Part shown: piece by piece, positions 32,866-43,720 of the stretch | Position numbering within the stretch: the first letter of the stretch is position 1 | Layout of the letters: every line of letters begins with the position of its first letter | Assembly: GCA_946811185.2 (NCBI GenBank) | Contig: OX328102.1 | Location: forward strand, 52,739,619-52,803,618 | Reading direction: 5' to 3' | Length of the DNA: 64,000 nt | Origin: Hippopus hippopus | Taxonomy: Eukaryota > Mollusca > Bivalvia > Cardiida > Cardiidae | Program-made: the position numbers and the translations under genes | Notes under the pieces: generated by a model | What the model was told of the DNA's origin: nothing | Seen by the model: only the letters and a program-made list of their open reading frames with translations | The model's database searches: none

Positions 32866-34202
32866 GTTGTTTTTAGCTCACCTGAGCACGAAGTGCTCAG
32901 GATGAGCTAATGTGATCACTCACCGTCCGTCGGCGTCCGTCGTCCGTCCGTCCGTCGTCCGTCCGTCGTCCGTCCGTCCGTTCACATTTCCTTTGTTTAC
33001 ACTCTAACATCTACAAATATTAATCAATCGGCACCAAACTTGGTCAAAATATATATGACCATAAGATTTCGGATGAGTTCGATTATGGGTCTAATCGGAC
33101 CAGAACAACTGGAGTTATTTGCCCTTGAATTAGAAAAATTGCTATATTTGACTTTGTTTACACTCTAGCATCTACAATTTTTAACCAATCAGCACCAAAC
33201 TTGGTCAAAATACTTATGACCATAAGATCTCGGAAGAGTTCGATTATGGGTCTGGTCGGACCAGAACGACTGGAGTTATTTGCCCTTGAATTAGAAAGTT
33301 CTTTAGAATAGTTCTTTGTCCGGAGTATAACTTTGTCATCTCCAGTCCAATTGACTTGAAACTTGGCATTTGTGTTTATTGCAATAATACGGAGTGCAGT
33401 GTGAAAGAACCATAACTCTACCTCGTAATGTTTATGAGTTATTTCCCTTTGATTGTCATTTTACAGCATTTTCTGCTTGTCCGGAGCATAACTTTGTCAT
33501 CTCTAGCCTGAACATCTTCAAATTTGGTATGCATGATTGTTGAAAATTTACGGAGTGCATTGCACAAGACCCATTACTCTTCCTAGCACGAATTTTGAGT
33601 TATTCCCCCTTTGACTTTAATTTTTATAGCATTCCTTGCTTGTCCGGAGCATAACTTTGTCATGTTAAGTAGGAATGACTTGAAATATGGTGTGTTTATT
33701 TGTTGCAATATTTGGAAGTGCAGTGCACAAGGACTGTAACTCTACCTTATGCTGTCTTTGAGTTATTTCCCTTTCATCGTCATTTTTACAGCATTTAGTG
33801 CTTGTCCGGAATATAACTTTGTCATCTCAAGTCAGAACGACTTCAAACTTGGTATGCATGTTTGTTGCAATATTACGGAGTACAGTGGGCAAGAACAATA
33901 ACTCTACCTAACGCGGATTTTGAGTAATTCCACTTTGATCTTCATTTTTACAGTATTTCTTGCTTGTCCGGAACGTCAAATTGACTTGAGACTTGGTAAA
34001 CATGTTTATTGCATTATCTGCCCTTTGCGATTATTATACCTCCTTGACAACTGGCGGTGGGACAGGCATATCTTTCGACAATTTGCCGCTCTTGTTTCAT
34101 TATCATTTGGCCTTGAACCTCGATATTTGGTATTTATCTTCATTGTAGACCTTTACTGCTTAGTACTCAGGTGAGGGATATAGGACCGTCATGGTCCTCT
34201 TG
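32866..34202 (+). mobile_element. Helentron-like module M2 with a second module inside
   Basis: It opens with the hairpin CTGAGCACGAAGTGCTCAG after AGCTCACC, then (GTCC)n at 32925-32985 and two 161 bp monomers (from 32991 and 33152). M1-type monomers begin at 33317 and end with their own terminus CTCTTG at 34094. The outer element then resumes and closes with CTCAGGTGAG, a hairpin (AGGACC/GGTCCT) and CTCTTG-T at 34202. So an M1-like element lacking its 5' hairpin lies inside an M2 element. Confidence 0.75.
33309..34094 (+). mobile_element. M1-type module nested in M2, 5' end missing
   Basis: Monomers start at 33317, 33478, 33641, 33803 and 33965 (spacings 161, 163, 162, 162). They appear in the type order a-b-c-d-e that also occurs at the right edge of the window. 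The GACGGGCGTAT-like right repeat is degraded (GACAGGCATAT). The terminus CTCTTG-T is intact. Confidence 0.72.
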
Positions 34203-34227
34203 TTTTTTTTTCCACTGTAACCCCTAA

Positions 34228-34333
34228 CGTTACTATTAGCTGCTCTGCGCACTTTTTGCGGACGGTGTAGAACAGGATCAGACAGCGCGTAACGTGCAGT
34301 CTAATCTTACATCCACATTGTTCGATACGGTGA
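34228..34333 (+). mobile_element. F4 fragment after module M2
   Basis: TTAGCTGCTCTGCGCAC start, GCGGACGGTGTAGAACAGG, hairpin GTAACGTGCAGTCTAATC. Confidence 0.6.
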
Positions 34334-34424
34334 AATTATCTTTATGATGCAAAAGACCTTTGAAAGCACAATGACATGTTTTGGTTTTTTTTTTCTCACT
34401 TTTGGTTGAAAATCTTTTATAAAC

Positions 34425-34652
34425 CTTTTATCAAGCAATCTCTAATTTTAACGACCATGAGAAATAGGACTTTTGGAAACATTGTGAGAAAAGGAGAAAA
34501 CGCGGGTAACCTGCATTTTGTCCTTTTTCCACAATGTTTTCTACGCTTTCAAAGACCAGTCCTATCACAAGACCTACATTTTATTTGTCTTCTGCAAATG
34601 TATTCAATTTGGACAAGTCTAAAATTTTATTTCATACTGTTCGGTAATGAGT
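34425..34652 (-). mobile_element. F1 element
   Basis: AATTTTAACGACCATGAG, AACATTGTGAGAAAAGGAG with tip CGCGGGTAACCTGC, TTTGTCTTCTGCAAATG. Confidence 0.75.
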
Positions 34653-35203
34653 CAGGAAATAATGGTGGATTATAAGGTTTATTAATTCATGGTTACGACC
34701 AGTGAAATTAACCGATTTCATAGCAACCAGTACGGAACTACAGTACGGATCTTTGATCAGTAAAATGGTCCCCTTGTTTACCGTTTTACTAACAATTTGT
34801 AAGTTTTTGCGTAAGAATTTTCGTAACTTTACGCCTACATTCACATTTACAAAATTCGTAAATCCGTTTTACTTTACTTTCGTAACTTTGTGAATTTTCG
34901 CAAGTAAATATTTCTGTTAACTCTTTAATGCAGTTTGCCCAATGGGGAATTACCGAAAACAAGTGCACTGGATTTTGATGTAAGTGCTAACAAAAAAAAA
35001 AAGGGGGGGGGGGGGGGGCTAAGAAGCATGAAATAAATGGATTTTTTTCTTTTCGATGAAAGATCGAAATTTAATTCATCGAGTGAACATCATCGGTAAC
35101 ATTTCACGATCGTCACAGCCACTCATGAAAATATTACTGATGATGTTCACTCGATGAAATTAATTTCGATCTTTCACCGAATAAAAACCCACAAATATCC
35201 TCT
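34641..35203 (+). repeat. Dispersed repeat R2 with long palindrome, copy 2
   Basis: Counterpart of 25890-26396. It has an A/G homopolymer expansion at 34991-35018 and a palindrome at about 35057-35183. A segment rich in CGTAA/TTACG (34790-34880) is extra relative to copy 1. Confidence 0.72.
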
Positions 35204-35467
35204 GTTTGTCGCCTGGTAAAAAGTTTAATTATTCAATAGTTGAAAGGTTCCCCAGTGTTTGCATTAGGGGCTTAGTTTTCACGTCAAAACTTCAAATTCT
35301 CTCTCTTTCTATTCATTAAAACTGAAAAATGAGATGTTTATTGATCACATGCATTCAAATGCATAGAAATTCATTGAAAATCCCGACAATTAGAATAAAC
35401 AATAACATTGTAGTGAGAGCAATTGCAATTAGGCAGAGATCAATATTTTGTCTTGATAGATTTTAGG

Positions 35468-36320
35468 CCATTTCTAAACAATTCCGAATTATAACGACCC
35501 TGATAAAGCAGGCTTTTGGAAACATTGTGGGAAAAGAGGAAAATGCTAGTGTAACCAGCATTCCCTCCCCCCCCCTTTTCCATAGTATTATTAGCTCCAC
35601 TGGCCGAAGGCCAGAGAGCTATTGTCATGGCGTTGTGTCCGTCGTGCGTCCGTCCGTCCGTCCGTCCGTCCGTCCGTCCGTCCGTCCGTTCGTGCGTGCG
35701 TCCGTAAACTTTTTCTTTAAAAAACTTCTCCTCAGAAACTATTGACTGGATTTTTACCAAATTTCACAGGAATGTTCCTTTGGTGGTCCTCTTTCAAATT
35801 CCTTCAAATAATTGTGTTCCATGAAGAATTCTGGTTGCCATGGCAACCAAAGTAAAAAACCTTTAAAAATCTTCTCCTCCCAAACCGCTATTTGGATAGC
35901 ATTATTATTTTGCAGGAATGTTCCTTAGATACAGGTTTACAGAATTCCTTAAAAAAAAAAAGATCTGTCAAAAAACATGGCTTTTATGGGAGACTCATTT
36001 TCCTTTTATGGTATAAAGTAAAATCTTTGAAAAATTTCTTCTCTAAAACTATTCATTGGATTTCATTGTTGTTTTGCAGGTAAGTTCCTATGGTGGTTGT
36101 CTACCAAATTGTTTCTTCAGTGAGCTAAAATGCAGGATTGAATGATAATTGTTAAAAACTTCCTTTCGCCATTATAGAAATATCAGGCCTGTGGAGCGAT
36201 ACAGGCGCTCAAGCGCCTCTAGTCTACCGTTTGAAAAGAAAAATCTTATCGTTTGAGCCATATTTAATTTGCTCGTCTGAAAATGCATTTCATTTTGGAC
36301 ATTTTGTCGTCTGAACAGAG
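35468..36320 (-). mobile_element. F1 element split by module M3
   Basis: Left half 35468-35589 (AACAATTCCGAATTATAACG to a C-run in the second arm). Right half 36223-36320 (TCTACCGTTTG, GAGCCATATTTAATTTGC, ATTTTGTCGTCTG). The two halves join to the expected family order once 35590-36222 is removed. Confidence 0.8.
35590..36222 (+). mobile_element. Helentron-like module M3 inserted in an F1 element
   Basis: It splits an F1 copy: left half at 35468-35589, right half resuming at 36223. This gives both ends. The 5' region has TTAGCTCCAC and a hairpin TGGCC-GAA-GGCCA, then (GTCC)n (35647-35692) and degenerate ~140 bp monomers (AACTTCTCCT..., AGGAATGTTCC...). The 3' region has GTGGAGC (inverse of the 5' GCTCCAC), then hairpin AGGCGCT/AGCGCCT, then CTAG with T in the host. 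The host junction is T|T. Confidence 0.82.
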
Positions 36321-36377
36321 CTGAGAAGAAACTTTTCTTCAAGTTTTTATTCATTATGTCTTTTTTATGATTTGACT

Positions 36378-36678
36378 GTTTATGGTATTTAACGTCGTTT
36401 TCAACATTATTTCAGTCATATCTAAACGACCATTGCACCTACCCTTGCTTTTCTGAAATTTCTTTTACCAGTGATCCGCATTATATTCTTCTCATGCCAC
36501 TGACTGCTTCTCCAAATAACCATCGTCGAAACAATCGGTGAGAGAGGAATGAATTTTATGTCAATGACTATCATCAGTCGCTAAAAAGAAATTCGTCCCA
36601 GCGGGGGATTCGAATCTGCGCCCCCGTGGATTCAAGCCCTTATCGTTATCGACTCAGCTAGGGAGAGCTCGGCTCGTG
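36378..36678 (-). mobile_element. SINE, second type, complete
   Basis: Reversed: tail AACGTCGTTTTCAACATT at left, body CACCGATTG...TCATTGACATAAA, head with GGGATTCGAATCTGCG and GACTCAGCTAGG at right. Confidence 0.72.
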
Positions 36679-36697
36679 TCTCTTGTGCCAGCGTTGG

Positions 36698-36890
36698 TTA
36701 AAGGCCCTATAGCTGCCAAAAGTAAACAATAGGGTGGTTAAATGCATTTAGATTTAAATCATATAAACGTATTGTGAAGATGACAATCCGTTATTGTATG
36801 GTCGGTCAAAGTGTTACTCGCTGTCAGAAAAAATGAACTTTCAATTCAGGTAAAAGTAAACAAAAGAAAGAGCAACCTAGCAATTTTAAC
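36698..36890 (+). mobile_element. F3 element, left half only
   Basis: TTAAAGGCCCTATAGCTGCC to the mid-element ATTTTAAC, then an abrupt stop. It abuts a reversed SINE on the left. Confidence 0.68.
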
Positions 36891-37137
36891 ATACGTCACT
36901 GACGCAAAAAAGAAATACAGATTTTGAGGCCAAACTGCCCACGGCCGGAAATCGAATGTAAACCGAGAGAAGAACGTCGGGGGACACGGTGCCCGTGTAC
37001 TTTACCGTGCTTTCTTTATGTTTGTCTAAAATAGCCACTATGAGAATAAGTTTATCGTTTCGACATAAAGTCTATGGAGGCGTAATGTTGAAATTTACGT
37101 CAAAATGGGTAGCTGACGGTGACATGTGTTTACAGTT

Positions 37138-37301
37138 GAGCCATGCACTGTAAAAAGGAGGTTTAATGTATTCTAAAGCAGGATTCAGTGGATTGTTAAA
37201 TAAAATGGATCTTATGGATCCATAATTATGTGATGACTTGCTCGGTATAATGTATTACCGAGATGCATAAATCCCCTATTGCCTACAAGTGCACGGCTCA
37301 T
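37138..37301 (+). mobile_element. F2 element, hairpin deleted
   Basis: Both ends are present (GAGCCATGCACTGTAAAAAG; ACAAGTGCACGGCTCA) but the central hairpin and about 90 bp are gone. Confidence 0.75.
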
Positions 37302-37549
37302 TTGCTTTAAAAAAAAAAAAATATAGAAACAGCTGGCTCCGAGCTATTTCTCTATTTGCGACCATGTTTCTTGGCTTTCTCTGCACGTCAAGAATATAGA
37401 CATTAATAAGGCCTATCAAAAAAATATCTGTGTCGAGGGTTTCCGGACCCTACCTAGAAAATACTGCCGACCTTCAACTTTTTACGCTACGATTGAACCA
37501 AAAAAAAAACTGTGGGGTGTGATAACGGTACATGGTCCATTTAAAAAGT

Positions 37550-37707
37550 TTCTGGAATGAATCATGAGGTAGACTGGTCTTTTAACATGCAGAAAAATTA
37601 ACCAATAGCAAAAACTCTCGACTCAGTCAGCCTTCGCGGACTGAGCAGGCTGATCTGGATCGATACTTTTGCAGATGCTTTAAGCCGCTTTTTCACAAAG
37701 CATGGCA
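37550..37707 (-). mobile_element. F2 element, left part missing
   Basis: GAATCATGAGGTAGACTGG, CAGTCAGCCTTCGCGGACTG hairpin, TTTTCACAAAGCATGGC. Confidence 0.72.
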
Positions 37708-38154
37708 TTTTTCAATCATTTCCATTCCACGAGTAGTATAGGAGGAGCAATGCTTGATAATAATAATTTAACTCTAGATTAACGAAATGGACCTTTACAG
37801 TTCGGAAAACAGCCTCAACTTTGCAATTTCAAAGCTGATTTGAGCGGAATATACTATAAAATAATGGACAGTGTAGATTTAATTTCTATGCAGTATGATG
37901 TAAGTCTACAGTATTCGCATAAGCAACATAAGTTGTGCTAGGCGCTTTAAGGGTTAAATTTTGAAGGGCAAGCGACACGATGATTGATGTCCTTACGGCT
38001 TTCCATTGAATAATTGATAAGAACGTAGAAATCTGCGTTAATGGACTAGCACCGACGTAAATAGTTAAAGTACGGCTGCCCTCTGTAAATAAAGGCGATA
38101 TTTGGCAAGTAGACGTTATGTAAGATTCAACAGCTAGCCCCAAACTTTGGGAAG

Positions 38155-38228
38155 ATTGATTGATTGATTGATTGATTAGTTGATTGGTTGGTTGGTTGGA
38201 TGGATTAATGGATGGATGGATGGATGGA
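38155..38228 (+). repeat. GATT/GGTT/GGAT compound microsatellite
   Basis: Three adjoining tetranucleotide runs, ending at a reversed SINE tail from which it probably grew. Confidence 0.9.
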
Positions 38229-38560
38229 ATAAAGTTTTAAGCCGCTTTCAATATCATTCAAGTCATATTGCGGCTGCTTATGCCCTTCCATTGTTGATAG
38301 GGTACTAAGGTGAGGCTTTGAAGTGCCTTTGATGATAGTCATTGCGACAAGATTCATTCTTCTCTCACCAGTGATCATTGTTTAGACGATGCTTATGTGG
38401 GAAAGCACCCAGTGTCTTAGGAAGAATAATTCTTAGGAAGAATGTTGTACAGTGAAATTCTAGGTAAGAGAAACTCTAGGAAAGCATGGATAGGTGTATT
38501 GTTCACTGTGATATGTCTCAAATAATGTTGAAAAGGGCTTTAAACACAACACAAACAAAC
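38228..38560. mobile_element. Two headless SINE pieces
   Basis: Reversed piece 38228-38300 (AAGCCGCTTTCAATATC) after a GATT/GGAT microsatellite. Forward piece 38330-38560 (GATGATAGTCATTGCGAC, GGAAAGCATGGATAGG, GTGATATGTCTCAAATAATG). Confidence 0.6.
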
Positions 38561-38875
38561 AATATGAAGTGCCTTGTCCAACAACACCCCCCCCCCCCAA
38601 GATAAACTTAGTGCCCTAGAGAGGTCAGTAATGAACAGAGGTCAAAGTTTAATACGTTGCAGGTTGGTTTACGTGGGAGACTTCGTGAAAGGCGACCATA
38701 AAAAGGAGTTATCCAGCTTTTTGTAATTAAGTAATGGAAGCGCGTGGCGTATTTCCTTAATTACACCTGATTTCGCTTTTCTTTCAGATAACATTTACTT
38801 TCTTTCAATAACCTTACATATCGAACACCTCTGAAGCCGTTCTGGATCTGTATTCACCAACTATCCTTAATTTCA

Positions 38876-39443
38876 TTATACCCCCCCACAACGAAGTGGG
38901 GGGGGGGGTTATACTGAAATCGCCATGACTGTCCGTCCGTCCGTCCGTCGACACAAATTTGTCCGGCGAAATACTCCGACAGGTTCTCAGGTACTGAACT
39001 CAAATTTACACACAATGTTCCTATATGAAGTTGTGCATGTGCAATTTTCAATACCCTGCTGCAAAAGTATCTCCCCTTGAACTTTGCAACTTTTGCTAAA
39101 TTACATCGCTTTAATTCACAATTTGTCCAGTGTAATACTCCTACATTTTTTAATGTACAAAACTAAGTAATAATGTGTTTCTTACTATGAATTCCGTGTT
39201 TAATATAATCTGTCCGTCCGTCCGTCCGTCTGTCCGTAGACACAAATTTGTCCGCCGAAATACTCCGACAGTTTTTCGGGTACTGAACTCAAATTTACAC
39301 ACAATGTTCCTATATATATATGAAGTTGTGCCTGTGCAATTTTCATGACCCTGCTGTAAACCATTCTGCATTCTGTGACAAAGAGCTGTTTTGTGACAAG
39401 GAGCTGGGGGGGGGGGTATGATCACGTTTAGTGATAGCTCTAG
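38876..39443 (+). mobile_element. Helentron-like module M4 inserted in an F6 element
   Basis: The 5' hairpin is ATACCCCCCC...CAACGAAGTGGGGGGG, then (GTCC)n. Two copies of a unit containing ACAAATTTGTCCG (38943, 39241) are each preceded by GTCC repeats. The 3' end has GGGGGGTAT, hairpin ATCAC-GTTTA-GTGAT, then CTCTAG-T. F6 sequence (TATTCACCAACTAT on the left, CTAAATTTAGAAAGTAAC on the right) flanks it, so it landed within F6. Confidence 0.75.
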
Positions 39444-39523
39444 TTCTAAGTCTAGTTCTAAATTTAGAAAGTAACATACTTTCTGAATGGCTAAACCAAA
39501 TCATGTGGTTTTGCCAAGTAGTT

Positions 39524-39695
39524 GATTGATTGATTGATTGTATGGCGTTTGATGCCGTTTTCATCATTATTTCATTAATATTGCGGTGGCCAGTGCACTT
39601 ATCCATGGTTTCCTAGAGTTTCTTTTTACCAGTAATCTCCACAATATCCTTTCCAAGCAAGTGGCTGCTTTCTCACATAATCATCTTCGAAACCA
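39524..39695 (-). mobile_element. SINE inserted in F6, head missing
   Basis: TTGATTGATTGATTG tail end, GATGCCGTTTTCATCATT, CAGTGCACTTATCCATGG, CCATGATCA. Confidence 0.65.
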
Positions 39696-39837
39696 TGATC
39701 AGTTTTGTAGCCAATCAGAATTTGTGTTACTTTCATATACGAAATTTTTTTAGAATACAACAAAGAAAAAGTCTTAAGAATGGATGGTGCATACGGGCCT
39801 TGGATTTTCGTGATATGGTACAAAAATATGTTGCATT

Positions 39838-39910
39838 GTACTCGGCTGACCCGGTAGCTAAGTCGTAACGTACAGGGCTTGGGTCGCCGATTAATCGGGG
39901 ATCAAATGAA
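39838..39910 (+). mobile_element. SINE head remnant
   Basis: CCCGGTAGCTAAGTCG, GGGTCGCCGATTAATCG. Confidence 0.45.
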
Positions 39911-40215
39911 TGCAGTGTATGGACGAAGATCAGAATACTCAATGCACATATGTCTAGGATGTTCTCGGTCCACACTGTCCAAAAAAAGATAAAACACGTT
40001 CTAGTGTGGTAGGCTAAGGGCTAGTCAGAATTGTTAGGAATAGGGGGCATATCATGTCATAAAAAGAGTGGATGTTTGTGCACAAAGAATAAGTAAATTA
40101 ACGGTAATGTTGTTATTTAGCTTATCAACCATCTCTCTCTTCTTTTATTTTTGTTTTCTTCTTTTCATCTCGTATTCCGCGTACTTTGATTCAAAAACGA
40201 ATCTCTTTGGTTAAC

Positions 40216-40450
40216 CCCTAACCAAACGACAAAAAGTATACTTGTCCAAATTGAAAGTTTCAGATGAAAGTTTCAAATTGAAAGTTTCAAATGTGGCTCA
40301 AATGATGGAATTTGTCTTTGATAGGGTAGAAAACATTGTAGGAAAAGGAGAAAATGCTGGTTACCAGCATTTTCTCCGTTTCCCACAATGTTTTCAAAAG
40401 GTTTCTTTCTCAGAGTCGTTAAAACTCGGGATTGTATGGTAAAGCGTTAA
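40216..40450 (+). mobile_element. F1 element, well preserved
   Basis: CCAAACGACAAAAAGTATAC start; hairpin GAAAACATTGTAGGAAAAGG with one mismatch in about 33; short AATTGAAAGTTTC repeats inside; GGATTGTATGGTAAAGCGTT end. Confidence 0.83.
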
Positions 40451-40844
40451 AAGGGTTAATTGATAATTCATACCCTCAACACTGTGTAGATGTTTTATTT
40501 CGTTTTGTGGCTGACCACTATTGAAAACATTGTGGAATTACTCATTTTGACACGTTTTAACGTGCATCTAGAATTAAAACCGCAGGACTGCAGGTGACAT
40601 ATTTTTAGTAATCCATTTTAGAAAAACATTGTGACGAAAAGGGCAGATTATATTATAAAATGAGTGGGTGTTGTGCAAAAAGAATAACTGAATTAACCAT
40701 AATGTATTTATTCTATTAATCCACGCTATTGCTATTTCGGAATTTCCTCTTTTCATTTCTCGCTCTGCGTACTTCATCATAGAAAGGAGTTTCTGTTGCT
40801 AGATTAGCTAAGTATTAAGTCATTGACTCAAGACTGCAGATGAT

Positions 40845-40925
40845 ATATTTCTAAAAACATTGTGGCAAAACGAGATATCGCTTATAACCAGGAATTTCTC
40901 ATTTTACCACAAAAGTTTCACATGT
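40845..40925. mobile_element. F1-related hairpin
   Basis: AAACATTGTGGCAAAACGAG / CTCATTTTACCACAAAAGTTT with a diverged tip; lies between two copies of repeat F5. Confidence 0.5.
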
Positions 40926-41340
40926 ATCCTTGTATAAAACCTCAAGACTGTAGATGACTTATTTATAGCTGATTGAAACATTGTGAAAGAAGGAGCTGAT
41001 AATGTCATAAAGAGTGGACGTTGCTGACAAAAAATAACTGAATTAACAATATAGTCTTAATTCAATTGATTGACACTATTGGCCTTTCGCATTTCTTCTT
41101 TTCATATCATACTTCGTTATAAAAAGGAATCTTTTTAGTTAATTGGGCACAGTAATTAAACCCCCCCGTCTCTCTCTTCTTTATGCTTGCGAACGAACGT
41201 GAGCTATAGCGTGTGTCTGTGTAAATTTATTTTTCCGGATTGTAGACTAATTTTGTAAAACTTGTGACAAGACAAGAAATCAATCTTTCACCACTATGTC
41301 TTCACGTGCAGCCGTGCATAACACCTCACTTCGTAGTTGT

Positions 41341-41560
41341 TTAACTCTTTTCAAGCAATATCATTTTAGGCTTCTACAAATAAAAAAGAAACTTTACAGA
41401 CAGCTAACTAAATGCTGCAAAAATTATGGAATTTGTCTATGACAGAATAGAAAACATTGTGGGAAAAGGAGAAAATGCTGGTTGCCAGCATTTTCTCCTT
41501 TTACTACAATGTTTTTAAAGGACGTTTCCCTCATGATCGATTGTGTGTTAAAGCGTTAAA
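41341..41560 (+). mobile_element. F1 element
   Basis: Near-perfect hairpin GAAAACATTGTGGGAAAAGG with tip GCTGGTTGCCAGC. Left end CTCTTTTCAAGCAA degraded; TGTGTGTTAAAGCGTTAAA right. Confidence 0.78.
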
Positions 41561-41876
41561 CAGTATATAATGCTAAGATGACAAGTCTGAAGCCATACAT
41601 TATTTGTACAAATACATTGAAGTGAAACTGTCAGGTAACTTTCATTAGCGTCATACCCCTGACTTATTCAAAATCAATCTACGCAAGTTATGAAAGTTAT
41701 TTTTTCCGGGGGGGGGGGGGGGGGGATTACTTGAGTGAGTGAAAAATGTTTTAGTAAAATCAGCAATGGCAGATATTATCAGATATTACGGCGTATTTTC
41801 AAGTTTGTGTTACGTGACCAGGTTTAATTTTCTGGGTTTGTTAATCATGTCTGACAAATAATTGAAAATATGCATT

Positions 41877-41975
41877 AATCCTTAACATGGTAAGTTTTTG
41901 CGAACTCTGCAGATTAAGATATAACTGTACAGAACATGCAGTCTAATCATTGATCTACACCGGTATTTTGACTGA
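41877..41975 (+). mobile_element. F4 fragment
   Basis: TTAATCCTTAACATGG start, then ACTGTACAGAACATGCAGTC hairpin core. Confidence 0.55.
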
Positions 41976-41999
41976 TGACCTACGCATATCACCGACATT

Positions 42000-42192
42000 T
42001 CTAAATTGCATTCTTAGGCTTATTCTTAATTTAGACAGTAACGCAGGTTCTGATTGGCTAAACCATTTAGTTTAGCAAAAGCTATTTGGTTTAGCCAATC
42101 AAAAATTGCGTTACTGCGTTATTGCGTTGAAGTTTAGAAAATTCTTTAGTATTAGACTTTAAATAGTGTAAAAATAGTTGGTGAATACGGAA
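42000..42192. mobile_element. F6 palindromic element, most complete
   Basis: TTCTGATTGGCTAAACCA / TGGTTTAGCCAATCAAAAA around a short loop, outer arms with GTAACGCA/TGCGTTAC, right end AGTTGGTGAATACGG. Confidence 0.7.
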
Positions 42193-42604
42193 CATTATAA
42201 AATAAAAAGCATTAGAATACGACAGGTTTGTTTAAGTGACTAGAAATAAAACATTATAATGTAACGTCTCGATTTTATCATCATGACACCATTGTTAACA
42301 TTGTTAATGCTGTTATTCTTACGTGACTAAGATTAATTTTCTGTAACTATTTATCTTTCAGTAATTGAAAATCTGCATTAAATATTTTCGCCGATAAAAA
42401 GTTTAAAAGAAACAATATCCTGCTGTGTATATACTGTATAAAAAAATAGAACGGTTGATATAAAATGCATATTGGAATTAAAAACCGAAAGGAATGGGGG
42501 AGCGAAAATATTAATATGATTTCGTATAAAAGAAAATACCCGTAGGTAGATATCTCTTTCTTTGCACGATATTTCCAGCAGATGACTTAATTCGTCGTGC
42601 AGTT

Positions 42605-42690
42605 TACAAGTTTAAAGACATCGTGGCAAAAGCAGAAACTGCTCTTCACGAGCAATTTCTCCTTTCGTCGCAATGTTTTTTACGTATGAG
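42605..42690. mobile_element. F1b variant hairpin
   Basis: GACATCGTGGCAAAAGCAG ... CTGCTCTTCACGAGCAATTT ... CGTCGCAATGTTTT. Confidence 0.6.
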
Positions 42691-43002
42691 TATATCTGTG
42701 TATTAAGCATCGGTTAATGTATATTATCTACACTTTACAAACATATTTTCAAAGTCGTCAGCTGCAGATTTGTTTCAGAGGGGGTATTAAAAAAGGATTT
42801 TCTCCTCGCACACAATTTTGTTCCACAAAAGAGAACAAGATTTGAAAACATTATGACAATAGTTTCTTCCTTTTCTCTGTCTATTTATGTCAATACTTCG
42901 TATTCTCATAGCAAGTAATCTGTATTAAGCCAGGCATATTGAGTTACCATAGAACACAAATTTGTTGAAATATGCCTGTTAAAAGCAAACCTCTGTTGTA
43001 AC

Positions 43003-43197
43003 GCTTTATCATACTATCCATCTGAGTTTTAGCGATCTTCGAGAGAAGAGTTTTGAAAACATTGTGAGAAAATGAGAAAATACTGGTAACCAGTACTTTC
43101 TCCTTTTCCAACAATGCTTTTTAGCCTTTCAGAGACAAATTTCATCAATAATTATTGACGTCTGCAACAGCTTTGAATTTGGACGAATTTAAAAATT
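43003..43197 (-). mobile_element. F1 element
   Basis: GAAAACATTGTGAGAAAATG, tip ACTGGTAACCAGT (paired change of GC to AT at the stem base), GACGTCTGCAACAGC. Confidence 0.73.
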
Positions 43198-43720
43198 ACA
43201 AGCAAGTACATATTGAGTGTAACCCCCCCCCCCCCCTTTTCTTCTAGACAAGAATGTTTAAGTAAAATACGTTTGGGGGTTCGCGGGTTCGTCTAAGGTC
43301 GATGTAATACGTAATGTCACTTTGGATCGTAAAATAAAACGGAAAGACAGTATAATTGGTTTGTGTATTTTTTAGTGTGTATCTCTAATCCAACAGTTTA
43401 TTCAATAGTTTTAACATCCTGAAAATACACTAGTAGGAAAACATTGTGGCAGCAGTTCTTTTACAATAACAGATAATATTGATATAATAAACTGCTCTTA
43501 CTACAAAAACATCATACGAAATACGTGTTCAATTTGATTATCAAAATACGGTAAAATACAATACAATATCAACTACGCAGATTCGGATCAAACAACAATA
43601 CAAAGGAATACATTGCTCATACTTACTAAACAATGTGAATAGATGTATTCAATTGAAGGTAAGTATTTATGACCTCTCTCTCAACTCCATCTACATGTAT
43701 CTATCAATCTATCGTTCCAT

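Larger units (their letters stand above)
38848..39797. mobile_element. F6 element broken by M4 and by a SINE
   Basis: F6 pieces at 38848-38875 (GTATTCACCAACTATC), 39444-39519 (CTAAATTTAGAAAGTAAC, GAATGGCTAAACCA) and 39696-39797 (TAGCCAATCAGAATTTGTG, CTTAAGAATGG...GCATACGGG). Module M4 and a reversed SINE occupy the gaps. Confidence 0.68.
40045..41144 (+). repeat. Three direct copies of a ~160 bp unit (F5)
   Basis: Copies at about 40045-40213, 40640-40793 and 40990-41144 share ATGTCATAAAAAGAGTGGA, AATAACTGAATTAAC and TTTCATATCATACTTCG-type motifs. The first two are separated by an F1 element and the last two by an F1-like hairpin. Divergence is roughly 20% by eye. Confidence 0.65.

Noticed and set aside
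40330..40400. MicroRNA precursor in the F1 hairpin
   Set aside because: The near-perfect arms and the presence of dozens of copies fit a transposon hairpin better than a pre-miRNA, which has a bulged stem and usually one locus. Small-RNA reads would be needed.
43581..43658. Possible extra cassette exon (26 codons, phase 0-0, AG before, GTAAGT after) between exons A and B
   Set aside because: The donor is good and the frame open, but there is no polypyrimidine tract before the AG, and the peptide (IRIKQQYKGIHCSYL...) is unlike the Ser/acidic neighbours. A 78 bp open frame is expected by chance. RNA-seq would settle it.
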